Source: JAGQZY01 sp964588335
Lineage (GTDB): Bacteria > Bdellovibrionota > Bdellovibrionia > Bdellovibrionales > JAGQZY01
Length of the DNA: 64,000 bases
Reading direction: 5' to 3'
NCBI GenBank assembly: GCA_964588335.1
Contig: CAZPOV010000003.1
Coordinates: 246,154 to 310,153 of the forward strand
The notes beneath the pieces were generated by a model. That model was not told the origin of the DNA, did no database searches, and was given only the letters and a program-made list of their open reading frames with translations. The translations under genes were made by a program, and so were the position numbers. Position 1 is the first letter of the stretch, and the number at the start of each line of letters is the position of its first letter. Positions 52,783 through 61,553 of this stretch are shown piece after piece.

Positions 52783-53682
52783 ATGTCTTTGAGTGCCATT
52801 GCCAACGAGTATGAAAGAGAAGTGCGACAGTTGTTAAACGGCAGCAATTATTCTCTTTACGAGGATTACTCTGAGTTTCAACTTCTTATTCTTCGCCATA
52901 TCGACATGGAAAAAGATAAGAAAATGACTTTCCCAACCACTTCTTTTCTAATTCATGATAAGTCCGTTTATGAATTTGATAAAACCCGCCAGACCCTGGT
53001 TCCCATTGCAAATGGCATGGAAGGACTCCTGCGCCAGATTGAAACTTTTTACACCGAAAACCAAAAAGTGATCGAACAGTTTTTCGTGCAACTGGAAAAA
53101 CTGGAAGCGCAACTGTTTGAACGAAATCCACCACACTACTTTATGGATATGTGGTTTGACTTGAAACGCGAACTGACAAGACTGAAAAACTACTACTTCC
53201 GCAACTCCATGGTTTACCGGGAATTTTATAAAAGCAAACAAGACAGTTTTGAAACTTCCACCGATGAATTTAAGGATGAATTTAAAGATGTCGAAGAGAA
53301 TATTCACTTTCATATTTCAAACATCGACACACTGATCTCACGCCTTGAAGGCCTGTATAATTATTTTGAATCAATCAAAGCCGACCGGCTGAATAAAACC
53401 TTACTCACCCTGACCGTGATTTCTGGTATTTTCTTACCTCTGAATCTTATTGTGGGTTTTTTTGGCATGAATACCCCTGGTTTGTTTTTCATGAATGACA
53501 GCGAAGGAACAAAAAAGGTGCTTTTGGTTCTTGTCGGAGTTTTATCTGTATGTCTATTGGGTTTTAAACTTCTACAAATTATTGATCGTTACTTTTTACG
53601 CTACATTCTGGGTCGCTATGATTTTTATAAAAATCTTTCCACGCAAATCGACGACTTAAGCAGTCGGTTTCGAGGCAACTAA
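52783..53682 (+). CDS. CorA-family divalent cation transporter
   Basis: A 299-residue protein with a cytoplasmic N-terminal region and two C-terminal helices. The first helix ends in FFGMNTPG, the GMN signature of the CorA pore, followed by the second helix (KKVLLVLVGVLSVCLLGFKLL). The helical bundle upstream (NYYFRNSMVYREFYKSKQDS, LISRLEGLYNYFESIKADRLNKTLLTLTVISGIFLPLNLIVG) matches CorA/ZntB layout. It probably moves magnesium. The start is ATG at 52783 with CGAGGAG upstream. It stands alone. Confidence 0.9.
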   Translation: MSLSAIANEYEREVRQLLNGSNYSLYEDYSEFQLLILRHIDMEKDKKMTFPTTSFLIHDKSVYEFDKTRQTLVPIANGMEGLLRQIETFYTENQKVIEQFFVQLEKLEAQLFERNPPHYFMDMWFDLKRELTRLKNYYFRNSMVYREFYKSKQDSFETSTDEFKDEFKDVEENIHFHISNIDTLISRLEGLYNYFESIKADRLNKTLLTLTVISGIFLPLNLIVGFFGMNTPGLFFMNDSEGTKKVLLVLVGVLSVCLLGFKLLQIIDRYFLRYILGRYDFYKNLSTQIDDLSSRFRGN

Positions 53683-53736
53683 AAAAACGCAACCTCAGCA
53701 AGCTTTAAAAAGTTGTGTCGCTAAGAAAAATTCGCT

Positions 53737-54777
53737 TTATCGCCCGCGGATAATTTCGATCTGTTTGATTTGCTGATGATGTTGCAACCACTCGATAATC
53801 GAACGTGCCGGCACGATATCAGCAACTCCGTAGTAATGCTGAAAATTCCCCTCTTCGCCGTCAATGCCACCAACAAAGGGCGCTGCCAGCCGCCCTAGGG
53901 ACTGTGCCCCAGTCAATGGAACTTTAACCGGGCGAAAGCGTGTTTTGGACAGAATATCTTTGGCGAGACGACGGTCGGTTTGAGGCCAGGAGCCGCGGTT
54001 AACAAAATAGGCCGAGGCCATCACCTCGCTCACCCAGATGTTGCAGTTCTGAGTGCGCAGGCCCCATGGATGGGCCACCAAATTATAACTTCGATTGCCG
54101 GAGGCTAAAACCTGCTGGGCGTGATCGCCCCGCAAGAAATCAAAGACCCGATCTTCCATCCGTCGTCCCAGGGTCATCAAAGTCGCATCGCAATGAGTGA
54201 GTCGGTCTTCTCGCAAATAGGAGTCTAAGGTTTCTACGTAAATACTGGCCTTAAGAAAGTTATAGTTGGGATCTCCGTAGAAGTGCACCACATAGGGCTG
54301 GTCTGAAAAATGAGGATCGAGAATGGCAAACCCCATATGAAAATATCGAACATCGGAGCGATACACGCAGGACTCACCGTTGAGTTGAGCACCGCGCGAG
54401 CCACGGACGCACCTTTTAACGATCTCTTGATAATCGCGACGGGTTCTCCACGACGTGTTTCGGCTGGCGAACTCTTCAAGTGCCTGAAGATAGCTGTGAA
54501 TGTCACTGTAAACCACACCATTGAAGTCATCTCGAATCCGCCATTGCGACATTTTGATGGGCGACCCGCTGGTCATTATCATAACCACTTTGTGGCCGGC
54601 GCGACGTAACTGCAAAAGGCGCTGCCGTGTCGGCTCAACGACATTGCGGCAACCGTTGTTACCCGGGTTGAATCCCGCGTATTTTTCATAGGCGCGTGGC
54701 GTTTGCCCCAGGAGTCGGTCATGACCCCAGGATAAACAGCCAAATACTAATAGAGTTAGAAACAATAAGCCCCGCAT
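53737..54777 (-). CDS. Exported protein, probably DUF2145-like
   Basis: A 346-residue protein from ATG 54777, which gives a signal peptide (cleavage near SWG); GTG 54795 and TTG 54813 are also possible. YFHMGFAILDP, NLVAHPWGLRTQNCNIWVSEVMASA and the spacing of His and Cys residues recall the DUF2145 family, in which an early Ser/Tyr-His motif and a late Asn-Cys-containing helix are conserved, as in NlpC/P60-like folds. I am not sure. Its role is unknown. The gene lies downstream of nothing on its strand and precedes ftsK. Confidence 0.6.
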   Translation of the reverse strand: MRGLLFLTLLVFGCLSWGHDRLLGQTPRAYEKYAGFNPGNNGCRNVVEPTRQRLLQLRRAGHKVVMIMTSGSPIKMSQWRIRDDFNGVVYSDIHSYLQALEEFASRNTSWRTRRDYQEIVKRCVRGSRGAQLNGESCVYRSDVRYFHMGFAILDPHFSDQPYVVHFYGDPNYNFLKASIYVETLDSYLREDRLTHCDATLMTLGRRMEDRVFDFLRGDHAQQVLASGNRSYNLVAHPWGLRTQNCNIWVSEVMASAYFVNRGSWPQTDRRLAKDILSKTRFRPVKVPLTGAQSLGRLAAPFVGGIDGEEGNFQHYYGVADIVPARSIIEWLQHHQQIKQIEIIRGR

Positions 54778-54874
54778 CGCCAACACCCTAGCCACGTTGA
54801 CCTGCGGAGGCAAAGTCTGAGTGAAGTTGGGAAATTACTTCACCCTAATATAGAGAATTTGTGTAAAAACAGTC

Positions 54875-57154
54875 TTACTTGCTCTTCTTCTTGGTTTCAG
54901 AGGTGCCCTGTGCCGTTACGGCGCGAACCACTTTCTTAACCTCATCTTCCGACATAAAACTGCCCTGCAGGCGTTCTATGGCCTTTCCTTGGGCCATAAA
55001 CAGCATATCACCATTACCGAGAAGTTTTTCGGCACCCGGCTGATCGAGAATGGTTCGCGAATCAATACCGGAGGACACTTTAAAGGACACTCGTGTTGGA
55101 AAGTTGGTTTTAATCAAACCGGTGACGATGTCGCTGGAGGGCCTTTGCGTGGCCATCACCATATGAATTCCCGCGGCTCGCGCTTTCTGGGCAATTCGTG
55201 TGATCGGCCGTTCGACTTCATTTCGCTGAGTCAACATCAGATCGGCCAACTCATCGATCACAATCACGATGTAAGGCATCTCTTCGAACTTCCAATCAAT
55301 TTTTTTGCCAAGACGTCCTTCGATGGCTCGCTTTGATGATTTTTTGACAGACTGATTAAAGCTGGTAATGTTTTTTGACTGCATTTCAGAAAATATTTGA
55401 TAGCGCTTGTCCATTTCCTGCTCGGCCCACAACAATAAATTTTTCGCCTCTTCGACATCCGTGATCACAGGCTTTAGAAGATGGGGAATTCCATTGTAAG
55501 GACTTAGCTCAATCATCTTGGGATCAATCATAAGGAAACGAAGCTCTTTCGGTGATTTGTGAAAAATCAAACCTGAGATCAGTGAGTTCATAAAAACAGA
55601 TTTTCCTGATCCTGTGGTTCCTGAAACCAGAAGATGGGGCATTTTTGTTAAATCGTTAACATGGGCTTTATTATAAACATCAAGACCCAGAGGGACTGGC
55701 AGTTCCATATTTTTCATTTTCATGCAGGTCTGTATCATTTCAGAGAATCGCAACATCCCCACGTCTTTATTAGGGACCTCAATACCGACGGTGGTCTTGC
55801 CGGGGATCGGAGTTAATATACGGATGGCTTTGGCTCCAAGAACCAGTGCCAAATCGTCGGAGAGGCTTTGAATTTTTGAAAGTTTCATTCCAGCCGCGGG
55901 CATGAACTCAAACATTGTTAAAGTCACACCTTGATGGGCCGCAATCACTTCGCCTTTGATGCCAAAACTTTCTAATCTTTCAGCAATCATCAGGCAGACT
56001 TCTTTAATTTCTTTGTCTGATTTCGCCGTTGTTTTTTCTGGTTTTTCGAGAAGCGAGGTTTCGACCTTTTTATATCTCTTGGTCCAAGCCTTTATTTCAA
56101 CAGATTCAGGAGCTTCCTCGGCTTGCGCATCCACCTCAGCCTCTTCAGCTTTCGCTTCGTCAACAACCTCTTCTTTCTTATTCGCTTTGGCTGTGGTTTT
56201 TCGTTTGGTTTTGGCTTTTGTTTTTTTCTCAGAAACCTCTTCAACTTCAGTCACCGGCACTTTGGCGGTGACGACTTTTTGGTCCAACACGGCCTCTTGC
56301 TCGGCTTTTCGAGTCAATTCCTCTTCGGCCTGCTTCTCAGCCTCTAGTTCACGCTGGATTTTTTCAGAAAGGTGATCTGTGGGCGTGTGGTAGTGGTCGG
56401 TGACCAAGCGTCCGTCCAAAGGACTCACACCACTGTATGTTGCGTAGTGAAATTTGGGTTTTTCGGCGGCAGTCGAAGAACTTTGAGTTTGTGGAGCGAC
56501 CGAAGCAAATTCTGGTTTTTGATCGACAAAATCAATCAGTCGATTGCCAAAATCTTTAGCCATACTGGGGCCATGCTCTTTCACTTTGCCGGCGATTTCT
56601 TGGAAAATATCTTTCATGACATAGAAAGAATGGACGATCTCCATGTAGCCGGCTGATATTCCTAAAACACAGGTGAATGAGAATAGAATAACAAGCGCGC
56701 CATACAAACCAAAACTTTTAAACAGCAGTCCGCCGATGGCATAGCCAAACCAACCGCCGTTACCGTATGTCATCAATTGATTCATTGGCCACTGGTTGTA
56801 AGCTTGTAAAACGGTGAGAAAACTTGAGATCAGCAGAAGAACTGTAAAGTAAATAGCGAAACTTCGAAAATAAATCGACCAACTGCGTACCACATCGCGA
56901 ACCGTGTTGGCAGTGCCTAAAACCATGTGACCGATATGAAGTAAAAAGACGACAAAAAAGAAATATGTGTAACCAAACGAACTGAAGCCGCTGGCAATCA
57001 GGGACGAGCCTTTGACTCCGAAAGCCTGAATAAAGTTTTGCGGTTGCAATGAAAGATAGAACACACCACCGACAGCGATTGTCATAGAAAAGGTGATGGT
57101 GAGTAAAAATACGATTTCTTGAAATCGTGTTTCCAGTCGCGAGATTTTCAACAT
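54875..57154 (-). CDS. ftsK: FtsK/SpoIIIE-type DNA translocase without gamma domain
   Basis: A 759-residue protein. The N-terminal quarter has four or five helices (LYGALVILFSFTC and others), followed by an acidic and lysine-rich linker (about 225-345) with many Ala, Glu and Lys, and the motor: Walker A GTTGSGKS near 511 and Walker B IVIVIDELADLML near 630, with GSFMSEDEVKKVV near the end. The protein stops there, so the winged-helix gamma domain that reads KOPS orientation sequences is missing. It could still pump DNA at the septum. The start is ATG at 57154 with GAGGAT upstream. Confidence 0.92.
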   Translation of the reverse strand: MLKISRLETRFQEIVFLLTITFSMTIAVGGVFYLSLQPQNFIQAFGVKGSSLIASGFSSFGYTYFFFVVFLLHIGHMVLGTANTVRDVVRSWSIYFRSFAIYFTVLLLISSFLTVLQAYNQWPMNQLMTYGNGGWFGYAIGGLLFKSFGLYGALVILFSFTCVLGISAGYMEIVHSFYVMKDIFQEIAGKVKEHGPSMAKDFGNRLIDFVDQKPEFASVAPQTQSSSTAAEKPKFHYATYSGVSPLDGRLVTDHYHTPTDHLSEKIQRELEAEKQAEEELTRKAEQEAVLDQKVVTAKVPVTEVEEVSEKKTKAKTKRKTTAKANKKEEVVDEAKAEEAEVDAQAEEAPESVEIKAWTKRYKKVETSLLEKPEKTTAKSDKEIKEVCLMIAERLESFGIKGEVIAAHQGVTLTMFEFMPAAGMKLSKIQSLSDDLALVLGAKAIRILTPIPGKTTVGIEVPNKDVGMLRFSEMIQTCMKMKNMELPVPLGLDVYNKAHVNDLTKMPHLLVSGTTGSGKSVFMNSLISGLIFHKSPKELRFLMIDPKMIELSPYNGIPHLLKPVITDVEEAKNLLLWAEQEMDKRYQIFSEMQSKNITSFNQSVKKSSKRAIEGRLGKKIDWKFEEMPYIVIVIDELADLMLTQRNEVERPITRIAQKARAAGIHMVMATQRPSSDIVTGLIKTNFPTRVSFKVSSGIDSRTILDQPGAEKLLGNGDMLFMAQGKAIERLQGSFMSEDEVKKVVRAVTAQGTSETKKKSK

Positions 57155-57269
57155 AGCATCCTCGAATTAGTTATTGTTTATCTCTCTTTCAAATTGCAAA
57201 AATAAAGCCAGCTAAGAGTCTATCTATTGGATTTCAGAGGTCATTTTTATCAATAACCGCGAATTCTGC

Positions 57270-57284
57270 CATTTTTTGGCACCC
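57270..57284 (+). repeat. 15-base direct repeat, copy 1
   Basis: CATTTTTTGGCACCC, immediately next to the stop codon of the gene at 57285. A copy with one mismatch lies at 58185-58199. Confidence 0.5.
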
Positions 57285-58085
57285 TTAGTTTGTCATGTGG
57301 TCAGGCAATGGGATGGAACTGATGGGCGTGTTGCCAAGATTGTTCATTAACCCAAAACCAGGGTTGTAGCCTCCGGCTGGATTCATGGCAAAACCGATAC
57401 TGCCTTGAAAAATCATGGCGGTTCGGATTAAGGCCATCATGTTGTCGCCGCTGACCATACGAGTGCGTGCATCAAAAAGACGTCCCGCCTCGGTGCGACC
57501 AAAAAGATTATCGTCAGTGAAAGTACGATCTCCTCGGATGTAGGCATTAAAACCCTCTTCACCCTCTTGGCCTTCGAATTCAAAACCCACTCGATTTTCT
57601 TCTTCTTCGACGTCGTCTTCATCATCGGAAACGGCGGCCGTTGCATCGTCAAAAAGACTGTCATCGATGGCGGCAAAGGCTCGCTTATAGATTATAGAGT
57701 TCATAGAGTTGCGGCGATTTTTAAAAATTGCAAATTTTGCGGCAAAAGCCTGATAAAAAGCTTTTTCGCTGCGAAAATCTTTTTCGGTAAAAATTCGATT
57801 GTTAAAGCTGATAAGACGCCCAGGCTTACCTATCCATTCAATAAACATGGGAAAGCCATTGATGGTAAACGACAATTTTGATGGAGACACCCGAAGGTCT
57901 TCAACTTCAGCTTCAGCAAATTGTTTGGGAAGATATTGAGCATGCTCGGGTGAAAACGCGTAAACCAGATCATGCCCGCTTTCAACGGAGATCGGCCCCT
58001 GTTGTCTTCGACTTTCAACGGCATGCCAGGCCAACCCATGCAGGCAGACCACAATTGCTAAGAATTTAGATACAGTACGTTTCAC
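57285..58085 (-). CDS. Hypothetical exported protein
   Basis: A 266-residue protein starting at GTG 58085, which has AGGAG seven bases upstream; a longer frame to 58115 lacks this. The N-terminus is a signal sequence (cleavage near HAVES). The middle has a very acidic stretch (SDDEDDVEEEE) and the C-terminal third is rich in Gly, Asn, Met and Phe (NPAGGYNPGFGLMNNLGN). No family is recognised. It is flanked by two 15-base direct repeats. The exported 1008-residue protein is divergent. Confidence 0.65.
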   Translation of the reverse strand: MKRTVSKFLAIVVCLHGLAWHAVESRRQQGPISVESGHDLVYAFSPEHAQYLPKQFAEAEVEDLRVSPSKLSFTINGFPMFIEWIGKPGRLISFNNRIFTEKDFRSEKAFYQAFAAKFAIFKNRRNSMNSIIYKRAFAAIDDSLFDDATAAVSDDEDDVEEEENRVGFEFEGQEGEEGFNAYIRGDRTFTDDNLFGRTEAGRLFDARTRMVSGDNMMALIRTAMIFQGSIGFAMNPAGGYNPGFGLMNNLGNTPISSIPLPDHMTN

Positions 58086-58444
58086 GGTATTCTCCTCTAC
58101 CCTTGAATAGAGCAATAAATATTCCCTTCAGATCAAAACAACCGCCAATAGAGGTGGTTTATTCCCGCCTTTCCCAGTTTGAGACATTTTTCGGCACCCC
58201 CATGTAAAGAATTCAGCCGGTCGGCGCACCTCCCGCCCCTCTATCCCTTGGTCTGGGTGCGCCGGAAAACCCCACTCCTTATGTGATTGGGAGCATCAGC
58301 TCCTGTCAGAACCGAAAGCGTCCGTTGCTGATCCTAGGAATGGCGGATTCCAAATGCTGAATGGATTCTTTTTTGATGCATTGAATGCCGACGGCCGGTT
58401 CTTCTTAAGGATAGAATAAACCCACTCACCACGGAGGGTGCTTT
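58086..58444. other. Intergenic region with GC-rich hairpins
   Basis: This 359-base gap between divergent genes shows no coding frame. It holds a GC-rich inverted repeat CGGCGCACC (58222-58230) with GGTGCGCCG (58256-58264), and a hairpin GGAGC-ATCA-GCTCC (58290-58303). They could form a structured leader for the gene at 58445 or a small RNA; no T-run follows. Confidence 0.4.
58185..58199 (+). repeat. 15-base direct repeat, copy 2
   Basis: CATTTTTCGGCACCC, one base different from the copy at 57270-57284, in the same orientation 915 bases away. Confidence 0.5.
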
Positions 58445-61400
58445 ATGAACAAACAAGGCTTTGCCGTTTTTATTATTTTTTTATTTCTACAGATTGCCAA
58501 TGCCGAAGAAAGATTTTGGAACACCGGCAATGATCAAACAGAGTTTTACTCTCTGTATTTTCAAGATGGTCTTTGGCGCATCGATCTTTTTAATCAAGAT
58601 TCCGACGGCTTTCTTGACCTTAAAAAACGACAGAGTTTCCGCAGTCCCCTACAAGCCAAGGAAACTTTCGAGGACCTCAAAAGCCAAGCTCCTGCACAGA
58701 TGCTAAAATCTGATTTTAGGTTATCGTCTCCACGTCTTGTGAAGGGCTTCTTATGGAAGGCTACCGAAACATGGACTTGGGATTGGGAGGTTCGCTACGC
58801 CCAATGGGTGCGTGAGCACGCCAACAAACAGTTTTTTGCCGATCATAAACTGCCAGCCGATTGCGCTGATGCCGCCTTTGCCTTTCGATGGATTTTCGCA
58901 AGAATTCATAAATTACCAGCGGCCAATCATTTGGCCAATGGTCAGTGGATGACCCATGAAACGTATCGCAAATCTTGGGCTCGCTTGCCACAACATTCCG
59001 ATTGGCAGCAAGATCAACGTTTTCTAAAGGCCGTGAATGATCTTCTTGATTCCACCTACACCCACACCTTAATGCGTGACAGTTACCCGGTGGCGCTCAA
59101 TCCAGAAAGCTTTCTTGAGGGTATCCACCACCTTTCATTATCCAACACATCGGGGCACACCATGATCGTTAACCAGGTGAATGCCCATTCGAAAACTCAA
59201 ATCCCCTTGAAATTAATATGGGCGACGGTCCCGCGTGACCTGGCTAATCTAACCGAAGGTGGCTTTTGGGACAGTTCTTTACCAACCAAGGGTGTTAGTG
59301 GTTTCTTCCGCATCTTATGGCCCAAAAAGCAGGGAGGCCAGTGGGTTTATGAAGACAAAAACCGGATCCCCCACCACTCCGAGGAACAGTATGACGAGAC
59401 TTTTTTAGGAGACGAAACCAGCTTTGCCATGGCTCTGATAAAAAAACTGTCTCCCGACTTTAACCCTCTAGTGATTTATCAGAATGGACTCGACCTGATT
59501 TTAACCAGTATCCAACAACGCATTGAAGTCGCCGAAGAGGGCTATGCCTTTTGCAGCGCCGCGGACTGTTCGGAGGGAACCGCCAACTATGAAAATTGGT
59601 CGACCCCGTCGCGTGACAAGCGCTTGCGACAAAATTTTAAAGAGCTTGAAACATTCTTGGCAAGTGTTCAACAGCTAACCTCTCAACCTTCGGATCTATG
59701 GAAGCAAGCCTTGCAAAACCAAAGCGTTGACGTTCTCGGTCACACTTATTCACTCGGATTGCTACGAACTCTATGGCTGGCAAAAGCCTATTCATCGGAG
59801 CCTTGGGACCCTCTTCACAAAAGGTGGCCTTTTCAGCCGAAGGATTTTCTGGCTCCTTTGCGTAAAAAATTTGATGAAAATGTCAGTCAACGACAAACCA
59901 AGATCTCCAACAATCCCTGCGCCCAATCGGCATGCAGTAAGACCAGCCCTGAACACTTAGAGTTTAGCACCGACAGAATAGACCAAGACCTGCGTGTTCT
60001 GTTTTTAAATGCCGTCTACTATTGCCTGAATGCCAAGCCTCAGGATTGCCAAGATTTTAGAGACCTTCTGGCGCTTGAAAGTTTTGACAATGAACCGTTA
60101 CTGAAAGCTTTGTTTCGTAGTTATTACTATTCATCCGATGCCAATGACTCGATAAAGGATCGATGGGGTCAAAGCTTAAAGCACAATAATTTCGAATTAC
60201 TTTTGGGCGTTGATTTTTATTTTGACAATAAAAAAGGCTTTTTATTGAAACAAGATGCCTGGGGTGCTGAGCTTTCCTTTAATAACCAAACGATTGAGAG
60301 TTTTTCCCCCTCTCAAAAAATGATCCATTTGTTCTCTGATGGTGAAGTCCTGTTTCAAGACACATCAACTCAAACTCTGTGGCTTTATGACAACGGCCAA
60401 GCCACTGACACCGGTTTACCGGCCTCACATCCGATTGTTCGCATCAACAGCAAAACCCTGCAAATTGGCTCGACACTGATTCACGACGCCACCAGCGGCC
60501 CACAACTGTACTCTGGAGTGCCTCAGCAATCCTACCTCAATACCGATAGCCCTCGAACCCCTAATTTCCTTGTTTTCGAAGACAGTGGAAGTCTGAAAGC
60601 ACACTATCTGCAAGGCAAAAATCTAGTGACTCTGGAGATCGCGAGTTGTCCTGTGTCTCTTGAAGGATGCAAAGTCGAAACCTTTGCGCAAACCGATAAA
60701 GCTTTGATCTTTCAAGTCACCCATCGCCAGAACCAGGAGCGTCAGACCTTCCGACTCTTAAAAGACACTCAAACTATTGAGCCATACCTCAGTTCTTTGC
60801 AGATAATGGGCGCTGTGACCGACAGTGTTTTACTTGCTAAAAATGCAATAGGCACTTCTTTTTACTTAGTTAAAACAGACGAACTGTTTAATGAAGTGGC
60901 TCGCCAAGGACTTCCCGGCTACCCTCAGTTTGACAGCAACGACTCGTCCGTTTTTTGGATCAACCAACCCAGACAAACTTTTCTTTATCGACATTTAGAA
61001 GACCTGCAATTTGAAACCAAAACTGTGTCGAAAACGGAAAACCAATCGGTGCAGGCCATGACTCCCAATTACTATGTTTTAGGTGAGTATTTGCAAAATC
61101 CCCCGCGCGGACGACAACAGGTTTATGATTTTAAAACCCAGACTCCACAGTTCGAAGCCGACTTTCTGACTATGATGCAAGGACAGATAGACTCCGAATT
61201 CTTTTGGGCGATCACTATCGACTCGGCCGGCAGCTTCTCACAACACGCCACCTGGAACCAACAGGGCGAATGGCCTCGCTTAACCCCGGGGACACTGTCT
61301 CCTTATCCACGCCATTATCTTCCTTTTCAGCCCGTGGATGGGGACCTACCCTCTGGGGGTGGATTCATATATCTTGGTCAGGATACGGCGGCGCCGGTCT

Positions 61401-61471
61401 ACCAAGCCCTCGATGCAATGTTGTTGTACCTTCCTGGGCCAGTGGTGATCCGAATTTCAAACACCCCATAG
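58445..61471 (+). CDS. Large exported protein with possible papain/NlpC-like domain
   Basis: A 1008-residue protein with a signal peptide (cleavage near ANA) and good ribosome-binding site (CGGAGGGT). Residues about 110-260 look like a cysteine-peptidase-type fold: ADCADAAFAFRWIF with Cys140 and NTSGHTMIVNQVN with His238, the pairing used by transglutaminase and NlpC/P60-like enzymes. The C-terminal part (about 600-1000) is beta-rich and may be a propeller or sandwich. No family is recognised with certainty. It is the largest exported protein of the right-hand part of the window. Confidence 0.65.
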   Translation: MNKQGFAVFIIFLFLQIANAEERFWNTGNDQTEFYSLYFQDGLWRIDLFNQDSDGFLDLKKRQSFRSPLQAKETFEDLKSQAPAQMLKSDFRLSSPRLVKGFLWKATETWTWDWEVRYAQWVREHANKQFFADHKLPADCADAAFAFRWIFARIHKLPAANHLANGQWMTHETYRKSWARLPQHSDWQQDQRFLKAVNDLLDSTYTHTLMRDSYPVALNPESFLEGIHHLSLSNTSGHTMIVNQVNAHSKTQIPLKLIWATVPRDLANLTEGGFWDSSLPTKGVSGFFRILWPKKQGGQWVYEDKNRIPHHSEEQYDETFLGDETSFAMALIKKLSPDFNPLVIYQNGLDLILTSIQQRIEVAEEGYAFCSAADCSEGTANYENWSTPSRDKRLRQNFKELETFLASVQQLTSQPSDLWKQALQNQSVDVLGHTYSLGLLRTLWLAKAYSSEPWDPLHKRWPFQPKDFLAPLRKKFDENVSQRQTKISNNPCAQSACSKTSPEHLEFSTDRIDQDLRVLFLNAVYYCLNAKPQDCQDFRDLLALESFDNEPLLKALFRSYYYSSDANDSIKDRWGQSLKHNNFELLLGVDFYFDNKKGFLLKQDAWGAELSFNNQTIESFSPSQKMIHLFSDGEVLFQDTSTQTLWLYDNGQATDTGLPASHPIVRINSKTLQIGSTLIHDATSGPQLYSGVPQQSYLNTDSPRTPNFLVFEDSGSLKAHYLQGKNLVTLEIASCPVSLEGCKVETFAQTDKALIFQVTHRQNQERQTFRLLKDTQTIEPYLSSLQIMGAVTDSVLLAKNAIGTSFYLVKTDELFNEVARQGLPGYPQFDSNDSSVFWINQPRQTFLYRHLEDLQFETKTVSKTENQSVQAMTPNYYVLGEYLQNPPRGRQQVYDFKTQTPQFEADFLTMMQGQIDSEFFWAITIDSAGSFSQHATWNQQGEWPRLTPGTLSPYPRHYLPFQPVDGDLPSGGGFIYLGQDTAAPVYQALDAMLLYLPGPVVIRISNTP

Positions 61472-61500
61472 CCACCAATGACAGGCCATGAGGAACAAAA

Positions 61501-61528
61501 AAAACCGCTCCTTCGAGCGGTTTTTTTT
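61501..61528. terminator. Bidirectional terminator
   Basis: CCGCTC (61505-61510), loop CTTC and GAGCGG (61515-61520) with A-runs before and T-runs after, so it works for the plus-strand gene ending at 61471 and the minus-strand fadE ending at 61554. Confidence 0.85.
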
Positions 61529-61553
61529 ATTAAAGCTTTATCATCAAACTCTG

